Position numbers and translations under genes: made by a program
Assembly: GCF_018336975.1 (NCBI RefSeq)
Contig: NZ_CP025572.1
Span: forward strand, 3,102,884-3,166,883
Reading direction: 5' to 3'
Source of the DNA: Marinomonas sp. CT5
GTDB taxonomy: Bacteria; Pseudomonadota; Gammaproteobacteria; Pseudomonadales; Marinomonadaceae
DNA: 64,000 nucleotides
Notes under the pieces: generated by a model
Told to the model about the DNA's origin: nothing
The model's input: the letters and a program-made list of their open reading frames with translations, nothing else
The model's database searches: none
Shown here: piece after piece, positions 54,617-62,741 of the stretch
Layout of the letters: each line of letters opens with the position of its first letter
Position numbering within the stretch: position 1 is the stretch's first letter

Positions 54617-54898
54617 ATGAGATTATTTTTAGTCGTATTATCGAGCCTGCTTGTTGCCTCTTGCGGAAGCACTGGCGTTATTAAGATGGATTCTGATAAA
54701 TACATGGTATCAGTAAAAAGCGCTAAAGTAGGCTTTGTTTCAGCCGCAGAAGAAAAAGCCGACGCCTATCAAGAAGCTAACGAATTTTGTGCTAAACAAA
54801 ATAAATCAGTAGAGACAAGTAATTTAGAAATGCGCGACTCAGGTCTTATGCAATCGGCTAGTGCAACTCTAGAATTTAAATGCGTTGATCCGCTATAA
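54617..54898 (+). CDS. Small prophage lipoprotein
   Basis: 93 residues, MRLFLVVLSSLLVASCGST: signal peptide with lipobox VASC. The rest is a small soluble domain with two Cys (AYQEANEFCAKQNKSVE, LEFKCVDPL). ATG at 54617 has GGGAG upstream, while the earlier TTG at 54596 does not. Lies directly after cI, so it may be made in the lysogen and act at the cell envelope; terminator follows. Confidence 0.7.
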   Translation: MRLFLVVLSSLLVASCGSTGVIKMDSDKYMVSVKSAKVGFVSAAEEKADAYQEANEFCAKQNKSVETSNLEMRDSGLMQSASATLEFKCVDPL

Positions 54899-54925
54899 GT
54901 CAAAACAACACAAACACATCACCAT

Positions 54926-54954
54926 AAAAAGCCGCCCACAAGGCGGTTTTTTTT
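54926..54954 (+). terminator. Terminator after cI-lipoprotein unit
   Basis: Stem AGCCGCC/GGCGGTT with a CACAA loop and an eight-T run. It ends the lysogenic unit cI-lipoprotein. Confidence 0.9.
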
Positions 54955-54964
54955 CGCCTGCAAC

Positions 54965-55198
54965 TTAATGATTTTTAAACACTTCTAAAAAAACACCAAA
55001 ATAATAACCTTTTAGGTATTGACCAATAGTTACCTTTTTTGTAACTATTACCTCATCGAAGCGGCGAACCGCTCCAGCAAAGACCACCGAGTTGCCACGG
55101 CAGGCGATAAACCATAGGTGCGAGCTGTGACCGAATCTCTCTGAGTTAGGGATAGGTGTGATGGGCATGTTTAACCATGTTTTTTTCTGAGTACGCAT
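54965..55198 (-). CDS. Doubtful ORF within a control region
   Basis: 77 residues, MRTQKKTWLNMPITPIPNSE, with FIACRGNSVVFAGAVRRFDE. Similar ORFs opposite AlpA-like regulators appear in other prophages, so conservation may come from the DNA or from an Ash-like protein. Its last third overlaps the operator pair at 55004-55045. Coding status uncertain. Confidence 0.25.
   Translation of the reverse strand: MRTQKKTWLNMPITPIPNSERFGHSSHLWFIACRGNSVVFAGAVRRFDEVIVTKKVTIGQYLKGYYFGVFLEVFKNH
55004..55045. promoter_or_regulatory. Second repressor operator pair, in front of the rightward operon
   Basis: ATAACCTTTTAGGTATT (55004-55020) and GTTACCTTTTTTGTAAC (55029-55045) match the cI/cro operators at 53767-53855. 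The second is a near-perfect dyad. They should repress the rightward operon that begins with the AlpA-like gene. Confidence 0.6.
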
Positions 55199-55237
55199 TC
55201 CATGAGTGCGCAGCCAGAAAAACCACAGGAGGACAAT

Positions 55238-55450
55238 ATGAGCGAAAACAAACCTGTTGCGGTACTGAGTCGCAGAGAAGTCGAGAAGCGCACTACGCTA
55301 GCTCGCACAACAATTTATCGCAAAATCAAAGCAAACACTTTCCCCAAACAAATCCAAGTAAGCGATAACCGTGTTGGATGGCCTGAAAGTGAGATCGACC
55401 GCTATTTAGCCAACCCAATGGGCTATAGAACACCAGAAGCAACCGCTTAG
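55238..55450 (+). CDS. AlpA-family small regulator/excisionase-like
   Basis: 70 residues starting MSENKPVAVLSRREVEKRTT. HTH: LARTTIYRKIKANTFPKQIQ, VGWPESEIDRYLA, the signature of AlpA/excisionase-type winged helices. CAGGAGG lies just before the ATG at 55238; an earlier ATG at 55202 is unsupported. First gene of the rightward recombination operon. Probably regulates integration/excision or the operon itself. Confidence 0.8.
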   Translation: MSENKPVAVLSRREVEKRTTLARTTIYRKIKANTFPKQIQVSDNRVGWPESEIDRYLANPMGYRTPEATA

Positions 55451-55460
55451 GAGGTAATCA

Positions 55461-55622
55461 ATGGCATCTGCTGACGCATTATTTTTCATTGGCTTCGCAG
55501 TAGGCCTTTGCTTTCTCTTCATCTTCGCTTGGCTGTTCATGATTGTTGGTATGGCCGCAATAGCGATTCACCGCAAACAAAACGTACGAGAAGCGATTCA
55601 ACCACTTCTTGATGAATTTTAA
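55461..55622 (+). CDS. Small hydrophobic membrane protein, 53 residues
   Basis: MASADALFFIGFAVGLCFLF with one long hydrophobic segment to ~residue 33 and a basic tail (AIHRKQNVREAIQPLL). TAGGAGGT before the ATG. Single-pass inner-membrane protein; no family. Confidence 0.6.
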   Translation: MASADALFFIGFAVGLCFLFIFAWLFMIVGMAAIAIHRKQNVREAIQPLLDEF

Positions 55623-55644
55623 CCTTTACCCCCTTTAGGGACGG

Positions 55645-56610
55645 ATGGACTCGATGAACACAGCAGCACAACAAAACCCGTTTGACCTTTTCGGTGATGC
55701 TCACACGCAAACCGAATTGCAGTTATCTCAAGCGCAACCCGAAACGCCTGATTTCGATGATTTTGAAACGCTTTATCTCGAACCTAAGCGTTCAAATATT
55801 CAAGGCATTGCTCCTGGCATTTACTACGACCTAAGCAACCGCGACTACCACCGCGATCAAAGCATATCCAAAAGCGGATTGGACTGGATCGACGAAAACC
55901 CAAGCCAATTAATTTGGTCACAGAATGCACCAAGGGATAAAGACAAAGAAGCAGCCTTAGACTTTGGTACCGCGATTCACACCCTCCTACTTGAACCCGA
56001 CAACTTTGATACGCAGTTTGTGATTGGTCCCGACCATGCGCGCAGGTCAAACGCAGAAAAAGAGGCTTGGGCAAAGTTTGAAGCAGAAAACACTGACCGC
56101 AATATCATTACGCCTGACGACCTCAGAAAACTCAAGATCATGCGTGAGTCTGTGTTCGCCCACCCCGTTGCACGAATGATTTTCGAAGCGGACGGCTACA
56201 ACGAAGCGTCGATCTTCTGGCAAGACAAAGAAACCGAGGAAATGTGCCGGATTCGACCAGATAGAGCAATCAACTTCAATGGTCGCCCTATTATCGTCGA
56301 TGTGAAGAAAGTCGAAGGCCTAGACCGCTTTGAAAAGCACGTTGAAGAGTTTCGCTACTACGTGCAAGACGCTATGTACACAGATGGCTATGAGCGGCAC
56401 TTTGGCGTAAAGCCTGAGTTCTGGTTTCTCTGCGTTAGCTCGTCAGTTAGTGCAGGAAAATACGAGGTAGAAGTAGTTCAGCTCCCTGATTACTGGAAAG
56501 AAGCAGGCTACGAGAAGTACCGCGAAAACTTAGAAACCTACACCCATTGCCGACGCAACGACGATTGGCTACATGTAAGAGAACTAGAGCGCCCACGTTG
56601 GGCGAAGTGA
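55645..56610 (+). CDS. RecE-like 5'-3' exonuclease (PD-(D/E)XK, DUF3799-like)
   Basis: 321 residues. The nuclease part is visible: SISKSGLDWIDENPSQLIW, ALDFGTAIHTLLLEPDNF (His), CRIRPDRAINFNGRPIIVDV (Asp and Lys-containing DVKK), and RYYVQDAMYTDGYERHFG. This is the RecE/PDDEXK exonuclease pattern. A Pro/Gln-rich N-terminus of ~45 residues precedes it. It makes 3' single strands for annealing and pairs with the next gene. ATG at 55654 is an alternative start. Confidence 0.75.
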   Translation: MDSMNTAAQQNPFDLFGDAHTQTELQLSQAQPETPDFDDFETLYLEPKRSNIQGIAPGIYYDLSNRDYHRDQSISKSGLDWIDENPSQLIWSQNAPRDKDKEAALDFGTAIHTLLLEPDNFDTQFVIGPDHARRSNAEKEAWAKFEAENTDRNIITPDDLRKLKIMRESVFAHPVARMIFEADGYNEASIFWQDKETEEMCRIRPDRAINFNGRPIIVDVKKVEGLDRFEKHVEEFRYYVQDAMYTDGYERHFGVKPEFWFLCVSSSVSAGKYEVEVVQLPDYWKEAGYEKYRENLETYTHCRRNDDWLHVRELERPRWAK

Positions 56611-56617
56611 GTAAGTT

Positions 56618-57484
56618 ATGAATAATGGAATATATCAAGATCAAAACCGCTACCCCCAAAACACAGCACAGCAAAACCACTCCAACCCCTTCAACCAAGC
56701 ACCACCCCAACCCCAAAACGAAAGTGCCAACACTGGTTCGATTGCAATTGAACAGCAACGCGCTATCGCTGAAGCTCGCAGCCAAATCCAGCTAGCAAAA
56801 ATGTTCCCTCGCTCAAACAGCGAAGCATTAAGCGAATTGATTGAAGCCTGCAAAAACTGGGATTTCGCGAAGTCTGCTTTCTACTCGGTGCCTAACCGCG
56901 GTAGTGGCCCCTCTATTCGTTTCGCTGAAGAAGTGGCTCGATGTTACGGAAATTTTGAATACGGACACCGCGAGCTGTCACGTAGCAAAGGGAAATCAGA
57001 AATTGAGGTCTACGCATGGGACAAGGAGAAAAACAACTACAGCAAGCGGCAAATCACTGTTGAGCATGTTCGCGACACTAGGAACGGTCCTAAGCCACTA
57101 CGCGACCAAGCGGACATTGATAATCGTATTGCTAATGTCGCCAGCAAACAGATGCGCGGTCGCATCCTAGCTATCGTTCCAAAAACACTGATTGAAACTG
57201 GAATAGCCGAATGTCGAAAAACCCTGACGGGCAACAACACTCAGTCAATCAGCTCAAAAATAAGCCAAATGGTTGTTGAGTTTGCCGAATTTGGTGTGCG
57301 GCCTGATCAGATAACCAATTACATAGGCCACAGCGTTGACGAATGCAGCGTTGAAGATCTAACCGACCTTTTTGGCGTATTTAATGCCATCAAAGAAGGC
57401 GCCAGAGTTAACGAGTACTTTGGCGGTAAAGAAGAAAGCCAACCCAAAAGCACAAGCCTTAAAAGCAGCTTGAAAGCCAATTAA
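56618..57484 (+). CDS. Phage recombination partner, likely single-strand annealing-type protein
   Basis: 288 residues. The block AIEQQRAIAEARSQIQLAKM, then FPRSNSEALSELIEACKN, FYSVPNRGSGPSIRFAEEVA, HRELSRSKGKSEIEVYAWD, and IDNRIANVASKQMRGRILAI marks a conserved phage family found next to RecE/lambda-Exo-type nucleases. A Gln/Asn-rich N-terminus (~45 residues) precedes it. By position it is the annealing partner of the exonuclease. The biochemical activity of this family is inferred, not seen. Confidence 0.6.
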   Translation: MNNGIYQDQNRYPQNTAQQNHSNPFNQAPPQPQNESANTGSIAIEQQRAIAEARSQIQLAKMFPRSNSEALSELIEACKNWDFAKSAFYSVPNRGSGPSIRFAEEVARCYGNFEYGHRELSRSKGKSEIEVYAWDKEKNNYSKRQITVEHVRDTRNGPKPLRDQADIDNRIANVASKQMRGRILAIVPKTLIETGIAECRKTLTGNNTQSISSKISQMVVEFAEFGVRPDQITNYIGHSVDECSVEDLTDLFGVFNAIKEGARVNEYFGGKEESQPKSTSLKSSLKAN

Positions 57485-57505
57485 AAAACATCAGGAGCAA
57501 CCACC

Positions 57506-58690
57506 ATGTCAAATGCAGCCTTACAAACAGAAACTCAAGCACCAATTACCGAGTTGGTTTTACTTTCCTCTACCCCTGCAAAAATCAAATTCAACCTGAA
57601 AGAGTTCCGTCAAAACATTCGCAACGAGCTAAAGAAATACGACCTCGTTGTTACCGTTGACACAGTGAAAGACGCCAAAACTTTGGCTGCAAACTTAAAT
57701 GGGCAAGCAAAATCACTAAAGGATAACTTCAAGGAAGCGGCCGCATTAGTTACCAAACCTGTCGACGACCTTGGTTTAGAGATTGCCGACATCGCAGCTG
57801 AGATTCTGGATTCTCGCGAAAAGCTAACAGCTCAGATCAAAAAGTTTGAAGACGAACGCAAGATTGTTGTCCGCAATGCGATTGAAGCAAAACGCCTAGA
57901 GCTATGGGACAAGCTCAAAGTGCAAGAAGAGTTCCGCAATGCACCTATTGATAAGCTGGTTAAGCTAACCGCATTAACAGATAAGGACAATCTAACAGCC
58001 GCCACCTTGCGGGACCTTCAAGCGCTGATCGATGAAAACCGACGCCTGCAAGACCAGACTGAAAAGCGCCTTTTATTACTAGAAAACCAATCCTACAGAG
58101 AAGGCCTGAAAGCACCGCTCACCCGCGAACACGTTGAAAGCTTCCTATTTGACGCTGAAGCCTCTTATGCTGGAAAGCTCGCTCATATGATGACTTCAGA
58201 GTTAAAGCGCCAAGCAGCAACCGAAGAAGCGACACGTCGCCAAGTGGCAGAAGAGCAACAACGCACACAGCAAGAGGCCACACCAGACCCCGTACAACAA
58301 GCTGAGCCAGTGCCGCAAAGATTCTCACCACCAACACAGCAAGAGCAGCTAGAGGTGCGAATCAAGCAAGCTAAAGAAGCATTACCGTATGCTGAGGGAA
58401 ATCACAGCGAAGAACAGCGCAAGATTAGCGAAATGGAGCAGCAGCTAAGAGCGATGCAACAACCAGCGCCAGTGCAACACCAAGCCGAACAGTTGGACGT
58501 AATATTTACACCAAACGGCTCAATGGAAATGTTAAATCGAGTTGATACATCGAGAGAGGAAGCTTTTCAGGCCGCGCTTTCTGCTAGCGCCAACCAAGGC
58601 ACCCTAGTTGATGTTTGGACAAAAGAACAAGGGCGCGTTGCTATTGCTGACGGCTCAACAGGTCGCGTTTACGTTTGGAACCAGTTCTAA
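57506..58690 (+). CDS. Coiled-coil phage protein (DUF1351-like)
   Basis: 394 residues. Residues ~30-230 are almost entirely charged helix (LKEFRQNIRNELKKYDLVVT, EKLTAQIKKFEDERKIVVRN), matching the DUF1351-type phage proteins of the recombination operon. The Gln/Pro-rich middle ends in a small C-terminal beta domain (TPNGSMEMLNRVDTSREEAF, RVYVWNQF). Start has CAGGAG nine bases upstream. Role unknown. Confidence 0.55.
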   Translation: MSNAALQTETQAPITELVLLSSTPAKIKFNLKEFRQNIRNELKKYDLVVTVDTVKDAKTLAANLNGQAKSLKDNFKEAAALVTKPVDDLGLEIADIAAEILDSREKLTAQIKKFEDERKIVVRNAIEAKRLELWDKLKVQEEFRNAPIDKLVKLTALTDKDNLTAATLRDLQALIDENRRLQDQTEKRLLLLENQSYREGLKAPLTREHVESFLFDAEASYAGKLAHMMTSELKRQAATEEATRRQVAEEQQRTQQEATPDPVQQAEPVPQRFSPPTQQEQLEVRIKQAKEALPYAEGNHSEEQRKISEMEQQLRAMQQPAPVQHQAEQLDVIFTPNGSMEMLNRVDTSREEAFQAALSASANQGTLVDVWTKEQGRVAIADGSTGRVYVWNQF

Positions 58691-58736
58691 AACTCCCCCC
58701 GCTCTACTCTATCCATTTTAAAGAAGGAATTTAACT

Positions 58737-59123
58737 ATGTTGGTACTTACTCGTAATTCAGGCGAATCACTAATGATTGGCGATAACGCAGAGATCCAAG
58801 TCACTGTCTTGGGTGTCAAAGGAAACCAAGTTCGCCTTGGCGTCACCGCCCCTATGCAAATTTCTGTTCACCGCGAAGAAATCTACCGTCGCATTCAAAA
58901 ACAGCAAGCAGAAGCCCCTAAAGCCGAGTACGAGGCACACCAAGACCACCTTTATCAAGAAGCAGTGAAAATCGTTGTTGAAGCAAGAAAAGCGTCAATT
59001 TCCTTTCTACAGCGCCGTCTTAAAATTGGATACAACCGGGCCGCACAACTCATGGAAGAAATGGAAAGAAAAGGCGTTGTCTCAGCCATGGCGCATAACG
59101 GGCACCGAGAAGTACTAAAGTAG
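58737..59123 (+). CDS. CsrA-FtsK gamma domain fusion protein
   Basis: 128 residues. Residues 1-~52 are a complete CsrA-type RNA-binding domain: [34 protein letters not shown] and [12 protein letters not shown] (with the RNA-contacting Leu4, Arg6 and Arg near 47). Residues ~68-128 are a winged-helix FtsK gamma domain: [54 protein letters not shown], with the KOPS-reading NRAA helix. AAGGAA lies upstream of the ATG. One continuous frame joins both domains, with no internal stop. The next element is a strong terminator. A single-chain pairing of an RNA regulator and a DNA-sequence reader is unusual; the function is unknown. Confidence 0.85.
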   Translation: MLVLTRNSGESLMIGDNAEIQVTVLGVKGNQVRLGVTAPMQISVHREEIYRRIQKQQAEAPKAEYEAHQDHLYQEAVKIVVEARKASISFLQRRLKIGYNRAAQLMEEMERKGVVSAMAHNGHREVLK

Positions 59124-59127
59124 CAAA

Positions 59128-59157
59128 CAGCCCACCGACACACTGGTGGGCTTTTTT
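59128..59157 (+). terminator. Terminator after the CsrA-FtsK gamma gene
   Basis: Stem AGCCCACC/GGTGGGCT with an eight-base loop and a six-T run. It splits the rightward operon, though the following genes may be read through. Confidence 0.85.
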
Positions 59158-59227
59158 GAGTGGTGTCCACCGGAAGACATCACCCCAAAAAGCCTCTCAC
59201 TTCAAACCATATCCAAAGGTAAACACC

Positions 59228-59476
59228 ATGAACACTCGCCAACTAGCCAGCGAGGCGGTTAATGCTGCACTTCGTTGCTCAAACTACAAACCAGACAACA
59301 AGCGCCTAAAAGACGTTTATGCCGATGCTGTTGAAGCTGAAATAGCGCTTATCTATGCAGCTATAGATAACGGCATGAATCCAGAAGACCACGCTCGCGC
59401 TCGTGAAACCCTCAAACAGCTTATGAAAAACGGACGACGTTATTCGTATAGCACAGCCTTGGAGCAAGCAGCATGA
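59228..59476 (+). CDS. Small helical phage protein, 82 residues
   Basis: Starts MNTRQLASEAVNAALRCSNY. Helical and Ala-rich with a basic tail (LMKNGRRYSY). The ATG at 59228 is preceded by AAAGG; an upstream ATG at 59156 has no site. Overlaps the next gene by four bases. Confidence 0.5.
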   Translation: MNTRQLASEAVNAALRCSNYKPDNKRLKDVYADAVEAEIALIYAAIDNGMNPEDHARARETLKQLMKNGRRYSYSTALEQAA

Positions 59477-60177
59477 AATCACGCCCTATCCTATTCAACG
59501 CAGCCATGGTGAAAGCCATTCTTGATGGCCGCAAAACCCAAACGCGTCGACCAGTGAAAAACCAACCGTCCAATGGCTGGGCATTTGAAGACGCAGAAAA
59601 AGGTGGAGCATTTTTCCGCATCACATCTAGCCACCCAAAGAAAGGCAAGTGGGGAGCAATGATTCGACGCGGTGTAGGCACCGACTTCCCTGAAGCTGAC
59701 ATCGAAGTTTCACCTTACGGCATGCCAGGCGACCGTCTATGGGTGCGCGAGACGTGGCAGGGTCCGCTAGTAAATCAGGAAGATGAAGGTGCAATCATCG
59801 CCAACAAAGAAAGATTTCAAAATCCGAAATACTGCTCTTACGAAGCATCTGGCGACTCATGCGAATTCTACGACATCGAGCTGGAAGAGCTTGTTTATCG
59901 ATGGAAACCATCAATCCATATGCCTCGTTGGGCTTGCCGTCTTGTTCTGGAAATCACCAACGTACGCCTTGAGCAAGTCCAAGACATCAGCGAAGAAGAC
60001 GCCAAGAAAGAAGGCACGATCACGGAGCAAATGGCAGCAGATGCAGGCCTAAGCTGGCGCTTTGGTGATCGTCGCCAATTTAAAGATATGTGGGACAAAG
60101 TTTATCCGAACTCATGGAAAAACAACGAATGGGTGTGGGTAATTGAATTCAAAATCGTCGAGCTAAAAACAGCCTAA
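59473..60177 (+). CDS. ASCH-domain phage protein
   Basis: 234 residues. FNAAMVKAILDGRKTQTRRP at the start, then MPGDRLWVRETWQGP near residue 80 and a C-terminal beta part (WPN-like ending WKNNEWVWVIEFKIV). This is the ASCH/PUA-like fold common in phages, predicted to bind RNA or modified nucleotides. It precedes the cytosine methyltransferase by 14 bases. Confidence 0.75.
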   Translation: MKSRPILFNAAMVKAILDGRKTQTRRPVKNQPSNGWAFEDAEKGGAFFRITSSHPKKGKWGAMIRRGVGTDFPEADIEVSPYGMPGDRLWVRETWQGPLVNQEDEGAIIANKERFQNPKYCSYEASGDSCEFYDIELEELVYRWKPSIHMPRWACRLVLEITNVRLEQVQDISEEDAKKEGTITEQMAADAGLSWRFGDRRQFKDMWDKVYPNSWKNNEWVWVIEFKIVELKTA

Positions 60178-60191
60178 CAAGGAGAGTAACC

Positions 60192-61682
60192 ATGCATTTT
60201 TTCAACGCGCAACACGGTCAATTAGATTTGCACCTACCACAAGAATTGATCGTCGACAATTTTGCAGGCGGTGGCGGTGCTTCTACAGGTTTAGAAATGG
60301 CGTTAGGCCGTCCAGTTGATATCGCCATCAACCATGATGAAATTGCCATTAAAACTCACTCAGAAAACCATCCAGACACAGTGCATTACTGCGAATCTGT
60401 ATGGGATATCAATCCTGTTGAAGCTTGTAATGGTCGCCCTGTTGCGATTGCGTGGTTTAGCCCTGACTGCAAGCACTTTTCAAAAGCCAAAGGCGGAAAG
60501 CCAGTAGAAAAAAATATTCGCGGCCTTGCTTGGGTTGCGGTTCGTTGGGCAGCAACAGTTCGCCCTAAAGTAATCATGCTGGAAAATGTCGAAGAGTTCA
60601 AAACGTGGGGACCAGTAAAAGACGGTGAACCGGCTTTAAATCAAAAAGGCGAAAGCCAAAAAGGCAAAACCTTTAAAAACTTCGTCAAAGAGCTGATCAA
60701 GTTAGGTTACCAGGTGGAGTGGAAAGAATTAAAAGCGTTTGAGTTTGGCGTACCGACAACCCGCAAGCGCTTCTTTCTAATAGCTCGCTGCGATGGCAAT
60801 CCGATTTGCTGGCCAACACCAACCCACGGAGATCCTAAATTATTAGAGGTTCAGTCCGGGCTTTTAAAGCCGTGGAGAACCGCAGCGGATATTATCGATT
60901 GGTCATTGCCATGCCCTAGTATTTTTGAACGCAAGCGTCCTCTTGCTGAAAACACATTAAAGCGAATTGCTAAAGGCTTGCAACGTTTTGTGATTGAATC
61001 TGATAAGCCTTTTATTGTTCCATCATTTATCACTGAGCATGCTAACGCCAGCAATCAACGCAATATGCCGATAGACGAGCCGCTGCGCACAATTTGCGCA
61101 CAAGTAAAAGGCGGTCATTTTGGGCTGGTTACTGCATTTCTAGTCAAATACTACGGCATGAAATCACCAAACGAAGTGCGCGGCCATCTTCCAAATGAGC
61201 CTGTACACACGCTCACGACAGAAAACAGATATGGAATAGTAACAAGCCATCTAATCAAGCTACGCAACAACAATTACGGCTCACCTGTCACCGATCCAGT
61301 GCCAACCATCACCGCTGGCGGCAATCACATAGGCGAGGTTCGCGCCTTCCTAGTGAAGTACTACGGAACGGGCGAAGGCTGCGCCATCGATGAGCCATTG
61401 CACACAGTAACAACAAAAGACCGATTTGGGCTTGTCACTATTCACGGAGAAGATTACCAGATTGTTGATATCGGCATGCGCATGCTGTCACCACGCGAGC
61501 TTTACCGCGGTCAAGGCTTCCCAGATTCGTACATCATCGACCAAATAAGCGACGACACTAAGCTTTCGAAAGCGGCTCAAGTGCGTATGTGCGGCAACTC
61601 AGTCTGTCCACCGCTCGCCGCTGCGCTGATCAAAGCCAACACGCGCACCACGCAAATCGCCAAACGCGCGAAAGTCGCATAA
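60192..61682 (+). CDS. DNA cytosine C5-methyltransferase with repeated target region
   Basis: 496 residues. Motif I VDNFAGGGGASTGLEMALG, motif IV with catalytic cysteine SPDCKHFS near 93, ENV motif VIMLENVEEF near 131, motif VIII region VPTTRKRFFLIARC, and C-terminal RMLSPRELYRGQGFPDSY with motif IX/X VRMCGNSVCPP. Residues ~285-425 contain at least three copies of a unit resembling DEPLHTVTTKDRFGLVTxFLVKYYG. It may protect phage DNA or alter host expression; the target sequence is not deducible. GGAGAG precedes the ATG. Confidence 0.85.
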   Translation: MHFFNAQHGQLDLHLPQELIVDNFAGGGGASTGLEMALGRPVDIAINHDEIAIKTHSENHPDTVHYCESVWDINPVEACNGRPVAIAWFSPDCKHFSKAKGGKPVEKNIRGLAWVAVRWAATVRPKVIMLENVEEFKTWGPVKDGEPALNQKGESQKGKTFKNFVKELIKLGYQVEWKELKAFEFGVPTTRKRFFLIARCDGNPICWPTPTHGDPKLLEVQSGLLKPWRTAADIIDWSLPCPSIFERKRPLAENTLKRIAKGLQRFVIESDKPFIVPSFITEHANASNQRNMPIDEPLRTICAQVKGGHFGLVTAFLVKYYGMKSPNEVRGHLPNEPVHTLTTENRYGIVTSHLIKLRNNNYGSPVTDPVPTITAGGNHIGEVRAFLVKYYGTGEGCAIDEPLHTVTTKDRFGLVTIHGEDYQIVDIGMRMLSPRELYRGQGFPDSYIIDQISDDTKLSKAAQVRMCGNSVCPPLAAALIKANTRTTQIAKRAKVA

Positions 61683-61691
61683 GGAGCCAGC

Positions 61692-61934
61692 ATGAGCACC
61701 AAAGAGCAATTAGGCAGGCTATGCCGCGAAGCCTATCACAAGGGCTCACCTCTCAGCATAGAAGAGATTGTTTCTTTAGCAGACAATCTCTATCAGGCAG
61801 AGATAGCAGAAAACGCAGCAAAGCTTGCTGATATAAAAGACTCACTGTACGGGAAAGGTTTACAGGTCGCCAATTGGCACCTAAATGGCGAACTCGAACC
61901 TTTAGATAATTTCTTTAAAGAAAATGAATGGTGA
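61692..61934 (+). CDS. Small hypothetical phage protein, 80 residues
   Basis: Starts MSTKEQLGRLCREAYHKGSP; acidic helical ending LDNFFKENEW. AAGGAG lies before the ATG. Co-oriented with the methyltransferase. No family. Confidence 0.5.
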   Translation: MSTKEQLGRLCREAYHKGSPLSIEEIVSLADNLYQAEIAENAAKLADIKDSLYGKGLQVANWHLNGELEPLDNFFKENEW

Positions 61935-61937
61935 TTT

Positions 61938-62216
61938 ATGAGAACCGCAAAGATAAAGAAAGGAACGGTGGTTGTTACTAGGGTAGACACTTTAATTGTT
62001 GATTTCCATAAAGCTGACTATTGCCGATTTACAAAGAACTTAAATGCATCAGCTAGATTGATATTAAATGATTACAACCGTTGCTTTATTTGTGACTGGC
62101 CATTTCAAATAGGCACAGATGAAACAGGAGAGGTGATGAATTTGGTTTGTTTTAAAGGCCAAGTCAATAAGCTTCTATGTACCGATTGCTATAAGAAGCT
62201 TATAGGTGGTTTATGA
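61938..62216 (+). CDS. Small protein with two Cys-x-x-Cys pairs
   Basis: 92 residues starting MRTAKIKKGTVVVTRVDTLI. A likely zinc site: RCFICDWPF near residues 52-57 and LLCTDCYKKL near 81-84. Overlaps the next gene by four bases. Function unknown. Confidence 0.5.
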   Translation: MRTAKIKKGTVVVTRVDTLIVDFHKADYCRFTKNLNASARLILNDYNRCFICDWPFQIGTDETGEVMNLVCFKGQVNKLLCTDCYKKLIGGL

Positions 62217-62437
62217 GCACATCTAAACAAGTCGACATACCTCAAAAGCAATACTGGCGCACTTGGAACCCAACTCCCCTAACACCGTCTTTATTTTTGA
62301 ATAGGCCTGATGTTCCAGCGCATCATGCTGTTTTGCTTAGAAATGGTGTAGTTCTTCGCTCAGTATCGACAGACCACTGGCATGATGGCTTTTGCAACCA
62401 TGACACAGTGGTTGCCGCATACTGCTATAAAAACTAA
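62213..62437 (+). CDS. Small hypothetical phage protein, 74 residues
   Basis: Starts MSTSKQVDIPQKQYWRTWNP. It has no clear motif; WRTWNPTPLTPSLFLNRPD and VVAAYCYKN are the visible blocks. Overlaps the previous stop by four bases. Confidence 0.45.
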   Translation: MSTSKQVDIPQKQYWRTWNPTPLTPSLFLNRPDVPAHHAVLLRNGVVLRSVSTDHWHDGFCNHDTVVAAYCYKN

Positions 62438-62449
62438 CAAGAGAAGATA

Positions 62450-62692
62450 ATGCCTAATCATTCCGTAAAAAACGCAAACGAAGGCGATATCCTTTACGAA
62501 GTAATCAACCTACATCATATTCGAGAAATGACATTTAATCCTAGAAGGAAAGCCGATATGAGAAGTTTAAAGGCTGGACGCTTATTTAAGCGTCGTATCT
62601 ATGCCGAGCAACTTTGCCATTCTATGCTTGATAGAAATAGGCGCGAATACGACGAACTATGTCGTCGCATTGATGCGTCAATAGCTCCCTAA
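62450..62692 (+). CDS. Small basic phage protein, 80 residues
   Basis: Starts MPNHSVKNANEGDILYEVIN; Arg-rich with RKADMRSLKAGRLFKRRIYA and RNRREYDELCRRIDAS. Last gene of the rightward operon, converging on the integrase. No family. Confidence 0.45.
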   Translation: MPNHSVKNANEGDILYEVINLHHIREMTFNPRRKADMRSLKAGRLFKRRIYAEQLCHSMLDRNRREYDELCRRIDASIAP

Positions 62693-62741
62693 ATTGAAGA
62701 TACGCATACCAAAAAATAATCCAGCACCCTGCTATTAAAAA

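Noticed and set aside
58119..58365. Minus-strand Cys/Val-rich frames inside the 394-residue gene
   Set aside because: Antisense to a Gln/Ala-rich coding stretch; no ribosome site.
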